Shown: positions 51,682 to 60,945, counted from the stretch's first letter. The stretch is 64,000 nucleotides of DNA from Streptomyces sp. MMG1121 (GCF_001280015.1 NZ_LGDV01000251.1:248001-312000); one strand, 5' to 3'. A program made the numbers and translations. Notes: a model not told the origin generated them from the letters alone.

Positions 51682-52644
51682 ATGGCTGAAGTCCTCGTCT
51701 ACGTCGACCACGTGGACGGTGCCGTCCGCAAGCCCACCCTGGAGCTGCTGACCCTGGCCCGCCGTATCGGCGAGCCCGTCGCCGTCGCGCTGGGCAACGG
51801 CGCCGCCGACACCGCCGCGACGCTCGCCGAGCACGGCGCGGTGAAGGTCCTCACCCACGACGCGTCCGAGTACGCCGACTACCTGGTCGTGCCGAAGGTC
51901 GACGCCCTGCAGGCCGCCCACGAGGCCGTCTCCCCGGCCGCCGTGCTGGTCCCCTCCTCCGCCGAGGGCAAGGAGATCGCCGCCCGTCTGGCGCTGCGCA
52001 TCGGCTCCGGCATCATCACCGACGCCGTCGACCTCGAGGCCGGCGACGAGGGCCCGGTGGCCACCCAGTCGGTGTTCGCCGCGTCCTTCACCACCAAGTC
52101 CCGCGTCATCAAGGGCACCCCGGTCATCACGGTCAAGCCGAACTCGGCCGCCGTGGAGGCCGCCCCGGCCGCCGGTGCGGTCGAGGCCCTCGCCGTGGTC
52201 TTCTCCGAGAAGGCGACCGGTACCAAGGTCACCGCCCGCACCCCGCGTGAGTCGACGGGCCGCCCGGAGCTGACCGAGGCCGCGATCGTGGTCTCCGGCG
52301 GCCGTGGCGTGAACGGCGCCGAGAACTTCTCGATCATCGAGGCACTCGCCGACTCCCTCGGCGCGGCCGTCGGTGCCTCGCGTGCCGCCGTCGACGCCGG
52401 CTGGTACCCGCACACCAACCAGGTCGGCCAGACCGGCAAGTCGGTCTCGCCGCAGCTCTACATCGCCAACGGCATCTCCGGTGCGATCCAGCACCGCGCC
52501 GGCATGCAGACCTCCAAGACGATCGTGGCCGTCAACAAGGACGCCGAGGCCCCGATCTTCGAGCTGGTCGACTACGGCGTCGTCGGCGACCTCTTCGACG
52601 TCGTCCCGCAGCTGACCGACGAGATCAAGGCCCGCAAGGGCTGA
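51682..52644 (+). CDS. etfA: Electron transfer flavoprotein alpha subunit
   Basis: A 320-residue EtfA. The N-terminal half ([20 protein letters not shown]) mirrors EtfB, and the C-terminal FAD domain carries the signature [20 protein letters not shown] and [20 protein letters not shown], followed by [20 protein letters not shown]. It forms a heterodimer with EtfB and holds the redox-active FAD. A GCAGGAGAG site precedes the ATG. A strong hairpin terminator follows the stop. Confidence 0.97.
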   Translation: MAEVLVYVDHVDGAVRKPTLELLTLARRIGEPVAVALGNGAADTAATLAEHGAVKVLTHDASEYADYLVVPKVDALQAAHEAVSPAAVLVPSSAEGKEIAARLALRIGSGIITDAVDLEAGDEGPVATQSVFAASFTTKSRVIKGTPVITVKPNSAAVEAAPAAGAVEALAVVFSEKATGTKVTARTPRESTGRPELTEAAIVVSGGRGVNGAENFSIIEALADSLGAAVGASRAAVDAGWYPHTNQVGQTGKSVSPQLYIANGISGAIQHRAGMQTSKTIVAVNKDAEAPIFELVDYGVVGDLFDVVPQLTDEIKARKG

Positions 52645-52662
52645 GCCCGCCCAGGCGCACGT

Positions 52663-52701
52663 CCGAGGCCCCGGTGACCGACGCGGTCACCGGGGCCTCG
52701 G
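52663..52701 (+). terminator. Strong hairpin terminator after etfA
   Basis: A perfect 18-bp stem (52663-52680 with 52684-52701) with a 3-nt ACG loop. No T tract follows, as often in Streptomyces, but the position 18 bp past the etfA stop supports terminator function. Confidence 0.85.
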
Positions 52702-52750
52702 TGCATCCTGGTGACGAACCGCCAGGTCGGACCAGGGTCCGGACAGGGTG

Positions 52751-52812
52751 TTGACCAGCGAGAACCACCCGGATAACTTCATTCTACGGATTATTGATTC
52801 CGTACAGCGGAA
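52751..52812 (+). promoter_or_regulatory. Promoter and operator of the DUF6986 gene
   Basis: TTGACC (52751-52756) and TAACTT (52774-52779) lie 17 bp apart, with a likely start near 52786. Downstream are two inverted repeats: TACGGA with TCCGTA (52785-52804) and TTCCG with CGGAA (52798-52812). A repressor bound there would block the promoter. An untranslated leader of about 42 nt with GGAGG follows. Confidence 0.65.
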
Positions 52813-52828
52813 AATTGGAGGGTGTGGG

Positions 52829-54127
52829 ATGGGTCAGCAGGACAAGGTGGCGACGAGCCTCGCGGGCGCCGTCAGCGAGGAGATCAGCGCCTCCCTGGCA
52901 CCGGTCGACGCGGAGCTGGAGCGCCGCTACCCCGGGGACCCCGGCACCCGGCAGCCCGTCCACACCGTCTATGTCCCCGGTGACGCCTTCGCCGCCGACA
53001 CCATCCGCTCCTGGGGCGACCGCGCCCTTGCCGCCCTCGACGAGCACGCCCCCGACGCCGCCTCCTTCGCGGCCGTCCTCGGTCTGTCCGAGGACCTCGC
53101 CGAGCCGGTCTACTCGCGCGTCCGCGCCAAGCTGGAGCGCGAGCCCATCGAGGACCTGCGCGTCGACTTCGAGGACGGCTACGGCCCCCGCCCCGACGCC
53201 GAGGAGGACGAGACGGCGGCCCGCGCGGCGCGCGTGATCGCGGAGGCGTACAAGAACGGCACGGCGGCGCCGTACATGGGCATCCGCATGAAGTGCATGG
53301 AGGCGCCGGTACGCGACCGGGGCATCCGTACCCTCGACGTCTTCCTCACCGGCCTGATGGAGGCCGGCGGCCTGCCCGAGGGCCTGGTCCTCACGCTGCC
53401 CAAGGTGACCTACGCCGAGCAGGTCAGCGCGTTCGTCCGGCTCCTGGAGGCCTTCGAGAAGGTGCACGGTCTGGACGCCGGCCGGCTCGGCTTCGAGATC
53501 CAGATCGAGACCAGCCAGTCCATCCTCGCCACCGACGGCACCGCGACCGTCGCCCGGATGATCCAGGCCGCCGAGGGCCGCGCCACGGGCCTGCACTACG
53601 GCACCTTCGACTACAGCGCCTGCCTCGGTGTGTCCGCCGCCTACCAGGCCAGCGACCACCCGGCCGCCGACCACGCCAAGGCGGTCATGCAGGTCGCGGC
53701 GGCGGGCACCGGAGTCCGGGTCTCCGACGGTTCGACGAACGTCCTGCCCGTCGGCCCGACCGCCAAGGTCCACGACGCCTGGCGCCTGCACTACGGCCTG
53801 ACCCGCCGCGCCCTCGCCCGCGCCTACTACCAGGGCTGGGACATGCACCCCGGCCACATCCCGACCCGCTACGCGGCCGTCTTCGCCTTCTACCGCGAGG
53901 GCTTCGAGCAGGCCGCCGGCCGCCTCGCCCGCTACGCCAACCGCGCCGGCGGCGACGTGATGGACGAGCCCGCCACCGCCAAGGCCCTCAGCGGCTATCT
54001 GCTGCGCGGCCTGGACTGCGGCGCCCTCGACATCGCCGAGGTCGCCCGCCTCACCGGTCTGACCCGCGCCGACCTGGAGGGCTTCGCCGCCCCCCGGCGC
54101 GGCGACCTGACCGCCTCCGCGAAGTAG
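52829..54127 (+). CDS. DUF6986-family, aldolase/citrate-lyase-like protein
   Basis: A 432-residue TIM-barrel protein of DUF6986, related to HpcH/citrate lyase beta and malate synthase enzymes. The acidic motif EDLRVDFEDGYGPRPDAEED, the barrel segment LGFEIQIETSQSILATDG and the Arg/His-rich GLHYGTFDYSACLGVSAAYQ fit metal-dependent CoA-ester or keto-acid chemistry. The ATG at 52829 has GGAGG upstream. I recall such genes near ureide/glyoxylate catabolism; no such neighbours are here, though a xanthine-type permease lies at 30127. Reaction unknown. Confidence 0.8.
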   Translation: MGQQDKVATSLAGAVSEEISASLAPVDAELERRYPGDPGTRQPVHTVYVPGDAFAADTIRSWGDRALAALDEHAPDAASFAAVLGLSEDLAEPVYSRVRAKLEREPIEDLRVDFEDGYGPRPDAEEDETAARAARVIAEAYKNGTAAPYMGIRMKCMEAPVRDRGIRTLDVFLTGLMEAGGLPEGLVLTLPKVTYAEQVSAFVRLLEAFEKVHGLDAGRLGFEIQIETSQSILATDGTATVARMIQAAEGRATGLHYGTFDYSACLGVSAAYQASDHPAADHAKAVMQVAAAGTGVRVSDGSTNVLPVGPTAKVHDAWRLHYGLTRRALARAYYQGWDMHPGHIPTRYAAVFAFYREGFEQAAGRLARYANRAGGDVMDEPATAKALSGYLLRGLDCGALDIAEVARLTGLTRADLEGFAAPRRGDLTASAK

Positions 54128-54153
54128 CGGGAGACGTAGGAGCAGAAGGCCCG

Positions 54154-54185
54154 CCACCGTCCCGGCCGCCGGCCCGGGGCGGTGG
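54154..54185. terminator. Bidirectional hairpin
   Basis: Arms 54154-54165 and 54174-54185 (12 bp, one G-U) lie between the convergent DUF6986 and GGCT-like genes and probably end both transcripts. Confidence 0.7.
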
Positions 54186-54200
54186 TGCGTCAGCGGTGTC

Positions 54201-54956
54201 TCAGATCGTCCGCCGGCCGTCGGCGTACGGTTCGAGCCCCGACTCCGTCACCCACCGCTGCTCCGCGAACAGCCGGGTGCCCAGCGCGCTCAGAGCGCGA
54301 TCGGCCCGGATCCGGGCGACGAACTCCTCCGGCGTGAGCCCGAACAGCTCTCGCAGCGGGGCCGAACCCGCGAGGAGCTCGCTGAGCAGTGGGCGCTGCC
54401 CGGGATGCGGGCGTGGCGCACCGGCGCCGTCGTGCAGCACCCCGTGCCGGTTGACGTACGCGTACGTCCCCGCGAGCACCGCACCGTCCGGCAGCTCGAC
54501 GCGCACCTCGGACGCGGGCAGCCACGCGCGCCGGTAGTTGCCCTCCGGCAGCGGCACGCCCTCGCTGGCGTCGATCATCTCCAGCTGGCGCCGGTCCAGC
54601 CAGATGACGAACAACTCCCTCGACGCATCAGGGGACTTGACGGGTGACGCGGAGACATAGCCGCAGAGGCTGACGTGCGCCGAGACGCCGACGTCGAGGC
54701 CGCGCACCCGGGACCGCACCATCGGCACCGGGGAGTCGATCCCGGACTCGACCATCTTGTGCCGCAGTTGGCCCGGACAGGCGTTGGAGCCGACCGTGAG
54801 CACCGGCACCCGGTCGTCGTACACCAGGCGCTCCAGCGGGAGCATCCGGTCGCCGTGCAGCAGTCCGGACGCGGTGGGCCAGGCGCCCGGGTAGGTCAGG
54901 GGATGGTCGCGGGGGGCCTCGGCGAGGCCGAGTTCCGCCAAGGTCCGTCCGGTCAT
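54201..54956 (-). CDS. Uncharacterised actinobacterial protein, GGCT-like motif
   Basis: A 251-residue protein that I do not recognise by name. VPVLTVGSNACPGQLRHKMV resembles the YGSN loop of gamma-glutamylcyclotransferase-like (AIG2) folds, and later GTYAYVNRHGVLHDGAG fits a strand-turn of that fold. The catalytic Glu of cyclotransferases is not clearly present. Its start is 7 bp after the LacI stop on the same strand, so the two genes are one unit. Function unknown; the fold assignment is tentative. Confidence 0.55.
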   Translation of the reverse strand: MTGRTLAELGLAEAPRDHPLTYPGAWPTASGLLHGDRMLPLERLVYDDRVPVLTVGSNACPGQLRHKMVESGIDSPVPMVRSRVRGLDVGVSAHVSLCGYVSASPVKSPDASRELFVIWLDRRQLEMIDASEGVPLPEGNYRRAWLPASEVRVELPDGAVLAGTYAYVNRHGVLHDGAGAPRPHPGQRPLLSELLAGSAPLRELFGLTPEEFVARIRADRALSALGTRLFAEQRWVTESGLEPYADGRRTI

Positions 54957-54963
54957 GCGCGGT

Positions 54964-56013
54964 TCAGTCGGCCGGCGGCAGCTCGCCCGAGCCGCGCGTG
55001 ATCAGCCGGGTGGGCAGCTCGATGCGCTCCGGGGCGACGAGACCGCCTTCCAGCTGCCGGAACAGGCGCTCGGCGGCCGTACGGCCGAGGGCGGCCGCGT
55101 CCTGCGCGACGACCGTGACGCCCGGCTGGAGCAGATCGGCCAGCTCGAAGTCGTCGAAGCCGACGAGGGCGACCGGGCGGGGCTGCTCGGCCAGGACCCG
55201 GATCACCGTGACCGTCACCCGGTTGTTGCCCGCGAAGATCGCGGTGACGGGGTCGGCCCCGGCGAGCATCTCCTCCGCCGCCGGGCGCACCCGCTCCGGG
55301 TTCGTCGCCCCCAGCGACATCCAGTCGTCCTCGACCGCTATCCCGGCGTCCTCCATGGCCGCCCGGTAGCCGCGCAGCCGCTCGGCGGCGGTGTGGATGC
55401 GGGGCATGTCGCCGATGAACCCGATCCGGCGGTGGCCGTGCGCGATCAGATGGGCCACACCGTCCCGGGCGCCGCCGAAGTTGTCGGAAAGGACCACGTC
55501 GGCGTCGATCCGCCCGGCCGGACGGTCCACGAACACGGTCGCCACCCCGGCCCTGATCTCCGGTTCGAGATAACGGTGGTCGTCCCCGGCCGGGATCACC
55601 ACCAGACCGTCCACCCGCCGCGCGCAGAGCGCCAGCGCCAGCTCCTGCTCGCGCTCCGGGTCCTCGGCGCTGGATCCGTTGATCAGCAGGGCGCCGTGCG
55701 AGCGGGCCACCTCCTCGACGGCGCGGCTGAGCGGGCCGTAGAACGGGTCGGCGAGGTCCTCCAGGACCAGACCGATGCTCGCCGTACGGCCCTTGCGCAG
55801 CACGCGGGCGCTGTCGTTGCGGCGAAAGCCCAGTGCCTCGATCGCCTCCTGCACCCGGCGTTCGGTGTCCGGGGTGACCCCGGGCTCGCCGTTGACCACC
55901 CGGGAGACCGTCTTCAGCCCGACACCGGCCCGCGCCGCCACGTCCTTCATCGTCGGGCGGTTGCCGTAGCGGGTCCCGGGCAGGCGGTCTGCTGGGCGGG
56001 TGATCTCGGGCAC
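54964..56013 (-). CDS. LacI-family transcriptional regulator
   Basis: A 349-residue repressor. The N-terminal HTH is NRPTMKDVAARAGVGLKTVS plus RVVNGEPGVTPDTERRVQEA, with the hinge LGFRRNDSARVLRKGRTASI. The periplasmic-binding-like core ends with VALVGFDDFELADLLQPGVT, typical for sugar binding. The GTG at 56013 was chosen from the family N-terminus. It is divergent from the ROK kinase across the palindrome GACAACGTTGTC, whose central CG step is characteristic of LacI operators. The probable effector is a sugar. Confidence 0.93.
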   Translation of the reverse strand: MPEITRPADRLPGTRYGNRPTMKDVAARAGVGLKTVSRVVNGEPGVTPDTERRVQEAIEALGFRRNDSARVLRKGRTASIGLVLEDLADPFYGPLSRAVEEVARSHGALLINGSSAEDPEREQELALALCARRVDGLVVIPAGDDHRYLEPEIRAGVATVFVDRPAGRIDADVVLSDNFGGARDGVAHLIAHGHRRIGFIGDMPRIHTAAERLRGYRAAMEDAGIAVEDDWMSLGATNPERVRPAAEEMLAGADPVTAIFAGNNRVTVTVIRVLAEQPRPVALVGFDDFELADLLQPGVTVVAQDAAALGRTAAERLFRQLEGGLVAPERIELPTRLITRGSGELPPAD

Positions 56014-56106
56014 GATGCGGCGTCCTGTCCTGTCGTACGTGTTCTCCCATGGGGGTGCGCGGATCCATGGGCTTGTATGAGGATGTGGCGTCGAGCATAG
56101 AGCCTG

Positions 56107-56118
56107 GACAACGTTGTC
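56107..56118. promoter_or_regulatory. LacI-type operator between LacI and ROK
   Basis: GACAACGTTGTC, a perfect 12-bp palindrome with central CG, lies 94 bp upstream of the LacI start and 113 bp upstream of the ROK start. It suits control of both divergent genes by the LacI protein. Confidence 0.7.
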
Positions 56119-56231
56119 AGATGCGAGAGAGACTGTCCACCGCTGTCTGTCGGCCTGCGCCCCCACCGCCTGACCGGCCTGCGTCTCATTGGTCTTTGGT
56201 TATCGAGCTTCAACGGGGAGATCTGACTCTC

Positions 56232-57182
56232 ATGCACACCGACCTCGTGGCGGCACTGGACATCGGTGGCACCAAGATCGCCGGCGCGCTGGTGGACGGC
56301 GACGGCCGCATCCTGGCGCGAGCCCAGCGCGGAACGCCCGCCCAGCAGGACGGCGAAACGGTCATGCGGGCCGTCGAGGACGTACTCGGCGACCTCGCCG
56401 ACTCGCCGCTGTGGGCCCGCGCGGGCGCCCTCGGCATCGGCAGCGCCGGCCCGGTGGACGCTTCGGCGGGCACCGTCAGCCCGGTGAACGTGCCGGGCTG
56501 GCGCGACTTCCCGCTGGTCGAGCGGGTGCGTGCGGCCACCGGGGGCCTTCCGGTCGAGCTGATCGGCGACGGCGTCGCCATCACGGCGGCCGAGCACTGG
56601 CAGGGCGCGGCGCGCGGCCACGACAACGCACTGTGCATGGTGGTCTCGACGGGCGTCGGCGGTGGCCTGGTCCTGAACGGGCAGCTGCACCCCGGCCCGA
56701 CCGGCAACGCCGGGCACATCGGGCACATCAGCGTCGACCTCGACGGTGACCCGTGTCCGTGCGGTTCGCGGGGCTGTGTGGAGCGCATCGCCAGCGGGCC
56801 CAACATCGCCCGCCGCGCCCTGGAGCAGGGCTGGCGCCCGGCTCCCGACGGTGACGTCTCCGCGGCCGCCGTGGCCGCCGCCGCCCGCGAGGGCGACCCG
56901 GTCGCCGTGGCCTCCTTCGAGCGGGCGGCCCAGGCGCTGGCCGCCGGTATCGCGGCCACCGCGACCCTGGTCGAGATCGACATCGCGGTCATCGGCGGGG
57001 GTGTGGGCAAGGCGGGCGACATCCTCTTCACACCCCTGCGCAAGGCCCTCACCGACTACGCCACCCTGTCCTTCGTCCAGCGCCTCACGGTCACGCCCGC
57101 GCAGATGGGCACCGACGCGGGCCTGGTCGGCGCGGCGGCGGCCGTCCTGGCCCGCAGGCCGGACGCGACGGCGGCGGTCTGA
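56232..57182 (+). CDS. ROK-family sugar kinase (glucokinase or related)
   Basis: A 316-residue ROK kinase. The phosphate loop is AALDIGGTKIAGALVDGDGR, the second loop VVSTGVGGGLVLNGQL, and the structural zinc site is CPCGSRGCVE (CxCGxxGCxE), preceded by NAGHIGHISVDLDG with the ROK His/Glu pair. It should phosphorylate glucose or another hexose. The ATG at 56232 has GGGGAGA upstream. It is divergent from LacI. An alpha-galactosidase gene lies 150 bp downstream in convergent orientation; the two may act on the same sugar, but this is not shown. Confidence 0.93.
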   Translation: MHTDLVAALDIGGTKIAGALVDGDGRILARAQRGTPAQQDGETVMRAVEDVLGDLADSPLWARAGALGIGSAGPVDASAGTVSPVNVPGWRDFPLVERVRAATGGLPVELIGDGVAITAAEHWQGAARGHDNALCMVVSTGVGGGLVLNGQLHPGPTGNAGHIGHISVDLDGDPCPCGSRGCVERIASGPNIARRALEQGWRPAPDGDVSAAAVAAAAREGDPVAVASFERAAQALAAGIAATATLVEIDIAVIGGGVGKAGDILFTPLRKALTDYATLSFVQRLTVTPAQMGTDAGLVGAAAAVLARRPDATAAV

Positions 57183-57197
57183 ACTCCGGCGCGGACA

Positions 57198-57221
57198 AGG
57201 GGACTTCACATCCCGTCCCCT
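57198..57221. terminator. Weak hairpin between convergent ROK and alpha-galactosidase genes
   Basis: AGGGGAC and GTCCCCT (7-bp perfect arms, 10-nt loop) lie 15 bp past the ROK stop in the 150-bp convergent gap. It is short and could be fortuitous. Confidence 0.4.
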
Positions 57222-57332
57222 GCCCGCGCCCTGGCCGGCCGGGACACCGGCTCCCACGGCCCGGCGCGGACCGGTGACCGTCGCGCGTGCGTCGGCAGGC
57301 TCGGGCGGGGCGGAGCCGGTCGCGGACGTGCG

Positions 57333-59354
57333 TCAGCAACTGACCTGTGCGTCCGCCCAGTCCGCGTGGTCCGAGTCGTTGCCGTCGCCTCCGTCGGTGA
57401 CGACGAGGCGGACCACCTGGGCGCCGGTGACGTCGGCGGTGAGCGGGTGGGCGGACATCGCGTTGGTCAGGACGTCCGTCGAGGCGACCTCGGTGCCGTC
57501 CGCCCAGATCTCGAAGGCGACGGTGCCCTTCGTGCCCTTCTCGTCGTCCACGCCGACGTCCGCGGTGACCTTCGTGCAGGCCTTGCCGGTGTAGAAGGAG
57601 ATGTCACTCGGCGCGTGCGCCCCGAGTCCCTTGGCGTACACCGTCCCGCCGATGGTGATCGGGTGCCCGTCACCCGCGGCGCTCTCCCCGTTGCTGGTGT
57701 CGCGTTCCACCGGCCCCCAGCCGCTGGTCGCCGACAGCCAGGGCAGGTCGCTGAGGTACGACGTCCCGGTGGGCGGCCGCAGCACCACGGACGCGCTGAG
57801 CGGGAGGGTGCTGGTGACCTGCCGGCCGGCCGGTGAGCGGTAGCGCGCCCGCAGCGTGAGGTCGTAGGAGCCGGCCGGTGTCCCGGCCGGTGCGGTCACG
57901 CTCCAGCCGGTGCGCAGGGTCCGGCCGGTGGCGAGGGCGGCGGCCGTGGTCGCCGTGGTGGGCCGTACGGTCCATCCGCCGGGGCCGGTCAGCGACACGG
58001 AGACCCGGCGCGCGGGCGTCCGGCCGAGGTCGGTGACGGTGCTGGTCAGTGTGGTCGGGGTGGCGGCCTCCAGCAACGGGCTGCCGTCCAGGCCGAGTTC
58101 GGCCGCCGGCGGATGGGCCGCCCAGTGCGGGTCGGCCGAGACGCGCAGCAGGACCGTGCCGTGGGCCGGGACGGTGGCGGCGACGGTGCCGGCCGTGTTG
58201 TAGCTGGTGTGCTGCCACAGGTCCCGCAGGGTGTAGGCGGGGGCGCCGGGCAGGTCGACGGCGCTCGCGGTGGTGGCGATCCGCTGGGCGGTGCCGGACT
58301 CGTTGAAGAGGGCGACCGCGCGGCTGCCGTCCTTCATCTCCTTGGCGATCACCCAGCGCCCGTCCTGCGAGGAGACGACCGTGCCCTGTTTGCCGAGCGG
58401 GTCCTGGTCGACGGCGATGACGTCCTTGTTGTCCAGGATGTCGAAGGTCGCCTGGGAGGCCTTGCGCAGGTCGGTGCCGATGAGCAGCGGCGCGGCCATG
58501 ACCGACCAGAGGGAGAAGTGCGAGCGGTACTCGGTGTCCGTCATGCCGCCGTTGCCGACCTCCAGCATGTCGGGGTCGTTCCAGTGGCCGGGGCCGGCGT
58601 GGGGCGCGAGCGGCAGGTTCTGTTTGAGGATCGACACCATCGAGCCCCAGTTGTCGCTGATGTCTCCGGTGGTCCGCCAGAGATGACCGACGTCCGCCGC
58701 CCACTCCCAGGGCTTGTTCTCGCCCCATTCGCAGATGCTGTAGACGATGGGCCGCCCGGTCGCCTTGAGCGCGTCGCGCATGGTCGTGTACCGCTGCTTG
58801 GCGTCGACGCCCTGGTTGTTGCAGTTGTCGTATTTGAGGTAGTCGACGCCCCAGTCGGCGAACTGCCGTGCGTCGCTGTACTCGTGGCCGAGCGCGCCGG
58901 GGAAGCCCGCGCTGTTGCAGGTCTTGGTGCCGGCGCTGGTGTAGATGCCGAGCTTGAGTCCCTTGGAGTGGACGTAGTCGGCGACGGCCTTGATGCCGTT
59001 CGGGAAGCGGGCCGGGTCGGGCACCAGCTTGCCGTTCGCGTCGCGGTTCGGCAGGGCCCAGCAGTCGTCCAGATTGACGTACTGGTAGCCGGCGTCCTTC
59101 AGGCCCTTCGCCACGAAGAGGTCGGCGATGCCCTTGACCATCGTCTCGTTGAAGTCGGCTCCGCAGTGTGTGGAGTTCCAGTTGTTGAAGCCCATCGGCG
59201 GGGTGAGGGCGAGGCCGTCGGCCAGGGCGGGGGCGGTGGGTGCCTGCCCGGGGGCCGCGACGGCCGGGGCGGCGAGGCCCGCCGTGCACAGCAGCCCCGC
59301 GGTGAGTGCTCCGGCCAGTCTTCGGCGGGTGGTGCGGGTGTGAGGGTGACGCAT
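57333..59354 (-). CDS. Secreted GH27 alpha-galactosidase with NPCBM domain
   Basis: A 673-residue exported glycosidase. A Tat/Sec-like signal peptide (RRRLAGALTAGLLCTAGLAA, cleavage after AVA near residue 34) precedes the GH27 barrel, with LTPPMGFNNWNSTHCG, nucleophile Asp176 in YLKYDNCNNQ, acid/base Asp231 in WRTTGDISDNWG, and GHWNDPDMLEVGNGGM. A C-terminal beta domain, a NEW3-type Ig-like domain (about 430-530) and a terminal NPCBM carbohydrate-binding module (about 550-670) follow. It should release alpha-galactose from plant galactomannans or raffinose-type sugars outside the cell. Confidence 0.96.
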   Translation of the reverse strand: MRHPHTRTTRRRLAGALTAGLLCTAGLAAPAVAAPGQAPTAPALADGLALTPPMGFNNWNSTHCGADFNETMVKGIADLFVAKGLKDAGYQYVNLDDCWALPNRDANGKLVPDPARFPNGIKAVADYVHSKGLKLGIYTSAGTKTCNSAGFPGALGHEYSDARQFADWGVDYLKYDNCNNQGVDAKQRYTTMRDALKATGRPIVYSICEWGENKPWEWAADVGHLWRTTGDISDNWGSMVSILKQNLPLAPHAGPGHWNDPDMLEVGNGGMTDTEYRSHFSLWSVMAAPLLIGTDLRKASQATFDILDNKDVIAVDQDPLGKQGTVVSSQDGRWVIAKEMKDGSRAVALFNESGTAQRIATTASAVDLPGAPAYTLRDLWQHTSYNTAGTVAATVPAHGTVLLRVSADPHWAAHPPAAELGLDGSPLLEAATPTTLTSTVTDLGRTPARRVSVSLTGPGGWTVRPTTATTAAALATGRTLRTGWSVTAPAGTPAGSYDLTLRARYRSPAGRQVTSTLPLSASVVLRPPTGTSYLSDLPWLSATSGWGPVERDTSNGESAAGDGHPITIGGTVYAKGLGAHAPSDISFYTGKACTKVTADVGVDDEKGTKGTVAFEIWADGTEVASTDVLTNAMSAHPLTADVTGAQVVRLVVTDGGDGNDSDHADWADAQVSC

Positions 59355-59385
59355 CGTTGACGTTCCTCCGACTCGCGAGAGGTGG

Positions 59386-59414
59386 ATGACGCCATGGCCG
59401 TGCCTGGGCGTCAT
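59386..59414. promoter_or_regulatory. Inverted repeat upstream of the alpha-galactosidase
   Basis: ATGACGCC (59386-59393) and GGCGTCAT (59407-59414), perfect 8-bp arms with a 13-bp spacer, about 32-60 bp upstream of the alpha-galactosidase start. It could be an operator or a leader hairpin. The GACAACGTTGTC site of the LacI region is not repeated here. Confidence 0.4.
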
Positions 59415-59568
59415 GTATGTGTCAGCTGTGCGCGTTTACGGTAGGACCTGTCGGACTGTGTTGGAAGAGGTTCGTCACGACTGTTCGACAGGCCGTCGGA
59501 GGCGTTGGCGACCGGCTGTTTCACCCTGTGGAGGGCGCAGGGTGTTCGGATGTGTTTGCTTTCGGGGC

Positions 59569-60339
59569 TCAGGTCTGGTCGCCGACGCGGCCCCACCCCG
59601 GGAGCGGCGGCTGGGGCCAGGCGGGCGGGTGCGGAAGGAGGTGAGCCGGGTGGTCGGCCGTGAGCACGTCGGCGGGGAGGCGTCCACTGAGCCAGCCGAG
59701 CACCTGATGCCCGGCCCCGGCGACCGAGGGGCCCTCGGCCGTCACCGACCAGTTCCGGCCGAGATCGACGGCCTTGACCGAGACGAGCGGGAAGCCCTGG
59801 GCGCGCAGCGTGCCGAGGGTGTCGTCCAGCGCCCAGGAGACGTACGCCTCCGGCCAGCGGTCGGTGCCGTGGCCCGTGCCGAGGTCCAGGTGGTGGGTCT
59901 CAAGCTCCCGCAGGCAGCGCAGCAGGAGGTACCAGGCGGGGTGCCGCCAGCCGGCCAGCGCCGCGACCGGACGCTCCCAGGCGGGGCCGGGCATCGCGCG
60001 CGCGTGCGCGGTGAACCGGTCGAGGCTCTCCCGCAGCAGGGCCACGAGCCGGTCGGCGGGCAGCGCCGCGTCCCGCGCCGTCGCGGTGGCCGACGCCGCC
60101 GCGTCCGCGCGCGGGCCGGGTGCGCGGCCGGTGCGCGCGAGCCGCAGCAGCCACACATAGGCGTCGGCACTGTGGGCGACGTGGGCGAGGACATGGCCGC
60201 GCGTCCACCCGGGCAGCCCCGAAGGGGCGCGCAGGGCGGCGTCGGGCAGGGCGGCCGCGGCCCGTACGAGCCGCCCGCCCGAGCGTACGACCAGCTCGAC
60301 GGGATCGGCCCCGGCGCGCAGGGCCGGCAGCCCGCTCAC
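59569..60339 (-). CDS. MDMPI/DinB-like maleylpyruvate isomerase family protein
   Basis: A 256-residue protein of the mycothiol-dependent maleylpyruvate isomerase N-terminal (DinB-like four-helix) family. Signatures are LPGWTRGHVLAHVAHSADAY with the metal His residues, WYLLLRCLRELETHHLDLGT with further His ligands, and a C-terminal SCP2-like part. The zinc site (His...HH) is complete. In Streptomyces such proteins mostly use mycothiol as cofactor for unknown substrates. The GTG at 60339 overlaps the upstream gene stop by 4 nt. Confidence 0.85.
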   Translation of the reverse strand: MSGLPALRAGADPVELVVRSGGRLVRAAAALPDAALRAPSGLPGWTRGHVLAHVAHSADAYVWLLRLARTGRAPGPRADAAASATATARDAALPADRLVALLRESLDRFTAHARAMPGPAWERPVAALAGWRHPAWYLLLRCLRELETHHLDLGTGHGTDRWPEAYVSWALDDTLGTLRAQGFPLVSVKAVDLGRNWSVTAEGPSVAGAGHQVLGWLSGRLPADVLTADHPAHLLPHPPAWPQPPLPGWGRVGDQT

Positions 60340-60689
60340 CGGAACTCCCGCACGACCTCGATGCGGCCGACGATATGCGCGTTGAACTCGTCCAACTCCT
60401 CGGCCGGCACCCACAGTTCCAGGATCGTCTCGCCACCGGCCTGCCGGACCGGGTAACGGGCGAGGAACTCCGTGTCGACCTCGAAGCGGGTCACGAAACC
60501 GGCGCCGTCGTACTTGACGTTCCAGTCCCGGGCGATCCGGATCGCGTAGTCCTCGTTGAGAACCGGGTAGAAGATCGGCTGCTCCGGGAGCCGGGGCGGC
60601 CAGGCCCGACGGTCGAGCGCGCGGACCAGCTCCAGCTCCTCGGGGCCCGTCGGGCGCCAGAGGGTGGTGGTGGGGCGGGGGCTGGTCAT
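60336..60689 (-). CDS. Conserved small protein often called ADP-ribosylation/crystallin J1
   Basis: A 117-residue protein with the conserved blocks LPEQPIFYPVLNEDYAIRIA, WNVKYDGAGFVTRFEVDTEF and WVPAEELDEFNAHIVGRIEV. Databases commonly label it ADP-ribosylation/crystallin J1, but the fold lacks any ADP-ribosylglycohydrolase motif at this length, so I would treat it as unknown. It is translationally coupled (GTGA) to the MDMPI-like gene and begins at the ATG 60689. Upstream to 60945 (256 bp) no further gene is seen. Confidence 0.75.
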   Translation of the reverse strand: MTSPRPTTTLWRPTGPEELELVRALDRRAWPPRLPEQPIFYPVLNEDYAIRIARDWNVKYDGAGFVTRFEVDTEFLARYPVRQAGGETILELWVPAEELDEFNAHIVGRIEVVREFR

Positions 60690-60945
60690 GGCTGTCGCCT
60701 TCCTGGGTCATCGCGGCAGTGCCGGTGCCGGACGATACCCGCGCGGTGATCGTCGGGGCCACGGGATTTCCCGCCGCCCGCCCGGACCCCCGGTGCGGGG
60801 GGATTCGCCGTCTCCACGCACCCGCCGGGGCCGGTCGTCCTGGCGGATCCCGGCCACGGTCACCGCACCGGACGCCCGTCGAGCCGAGGTGCGCAACCAC
60901 GCGGGTGCGCGTGACCCGGGGGCCGCTTCCGTAGTTGATCAGCCC

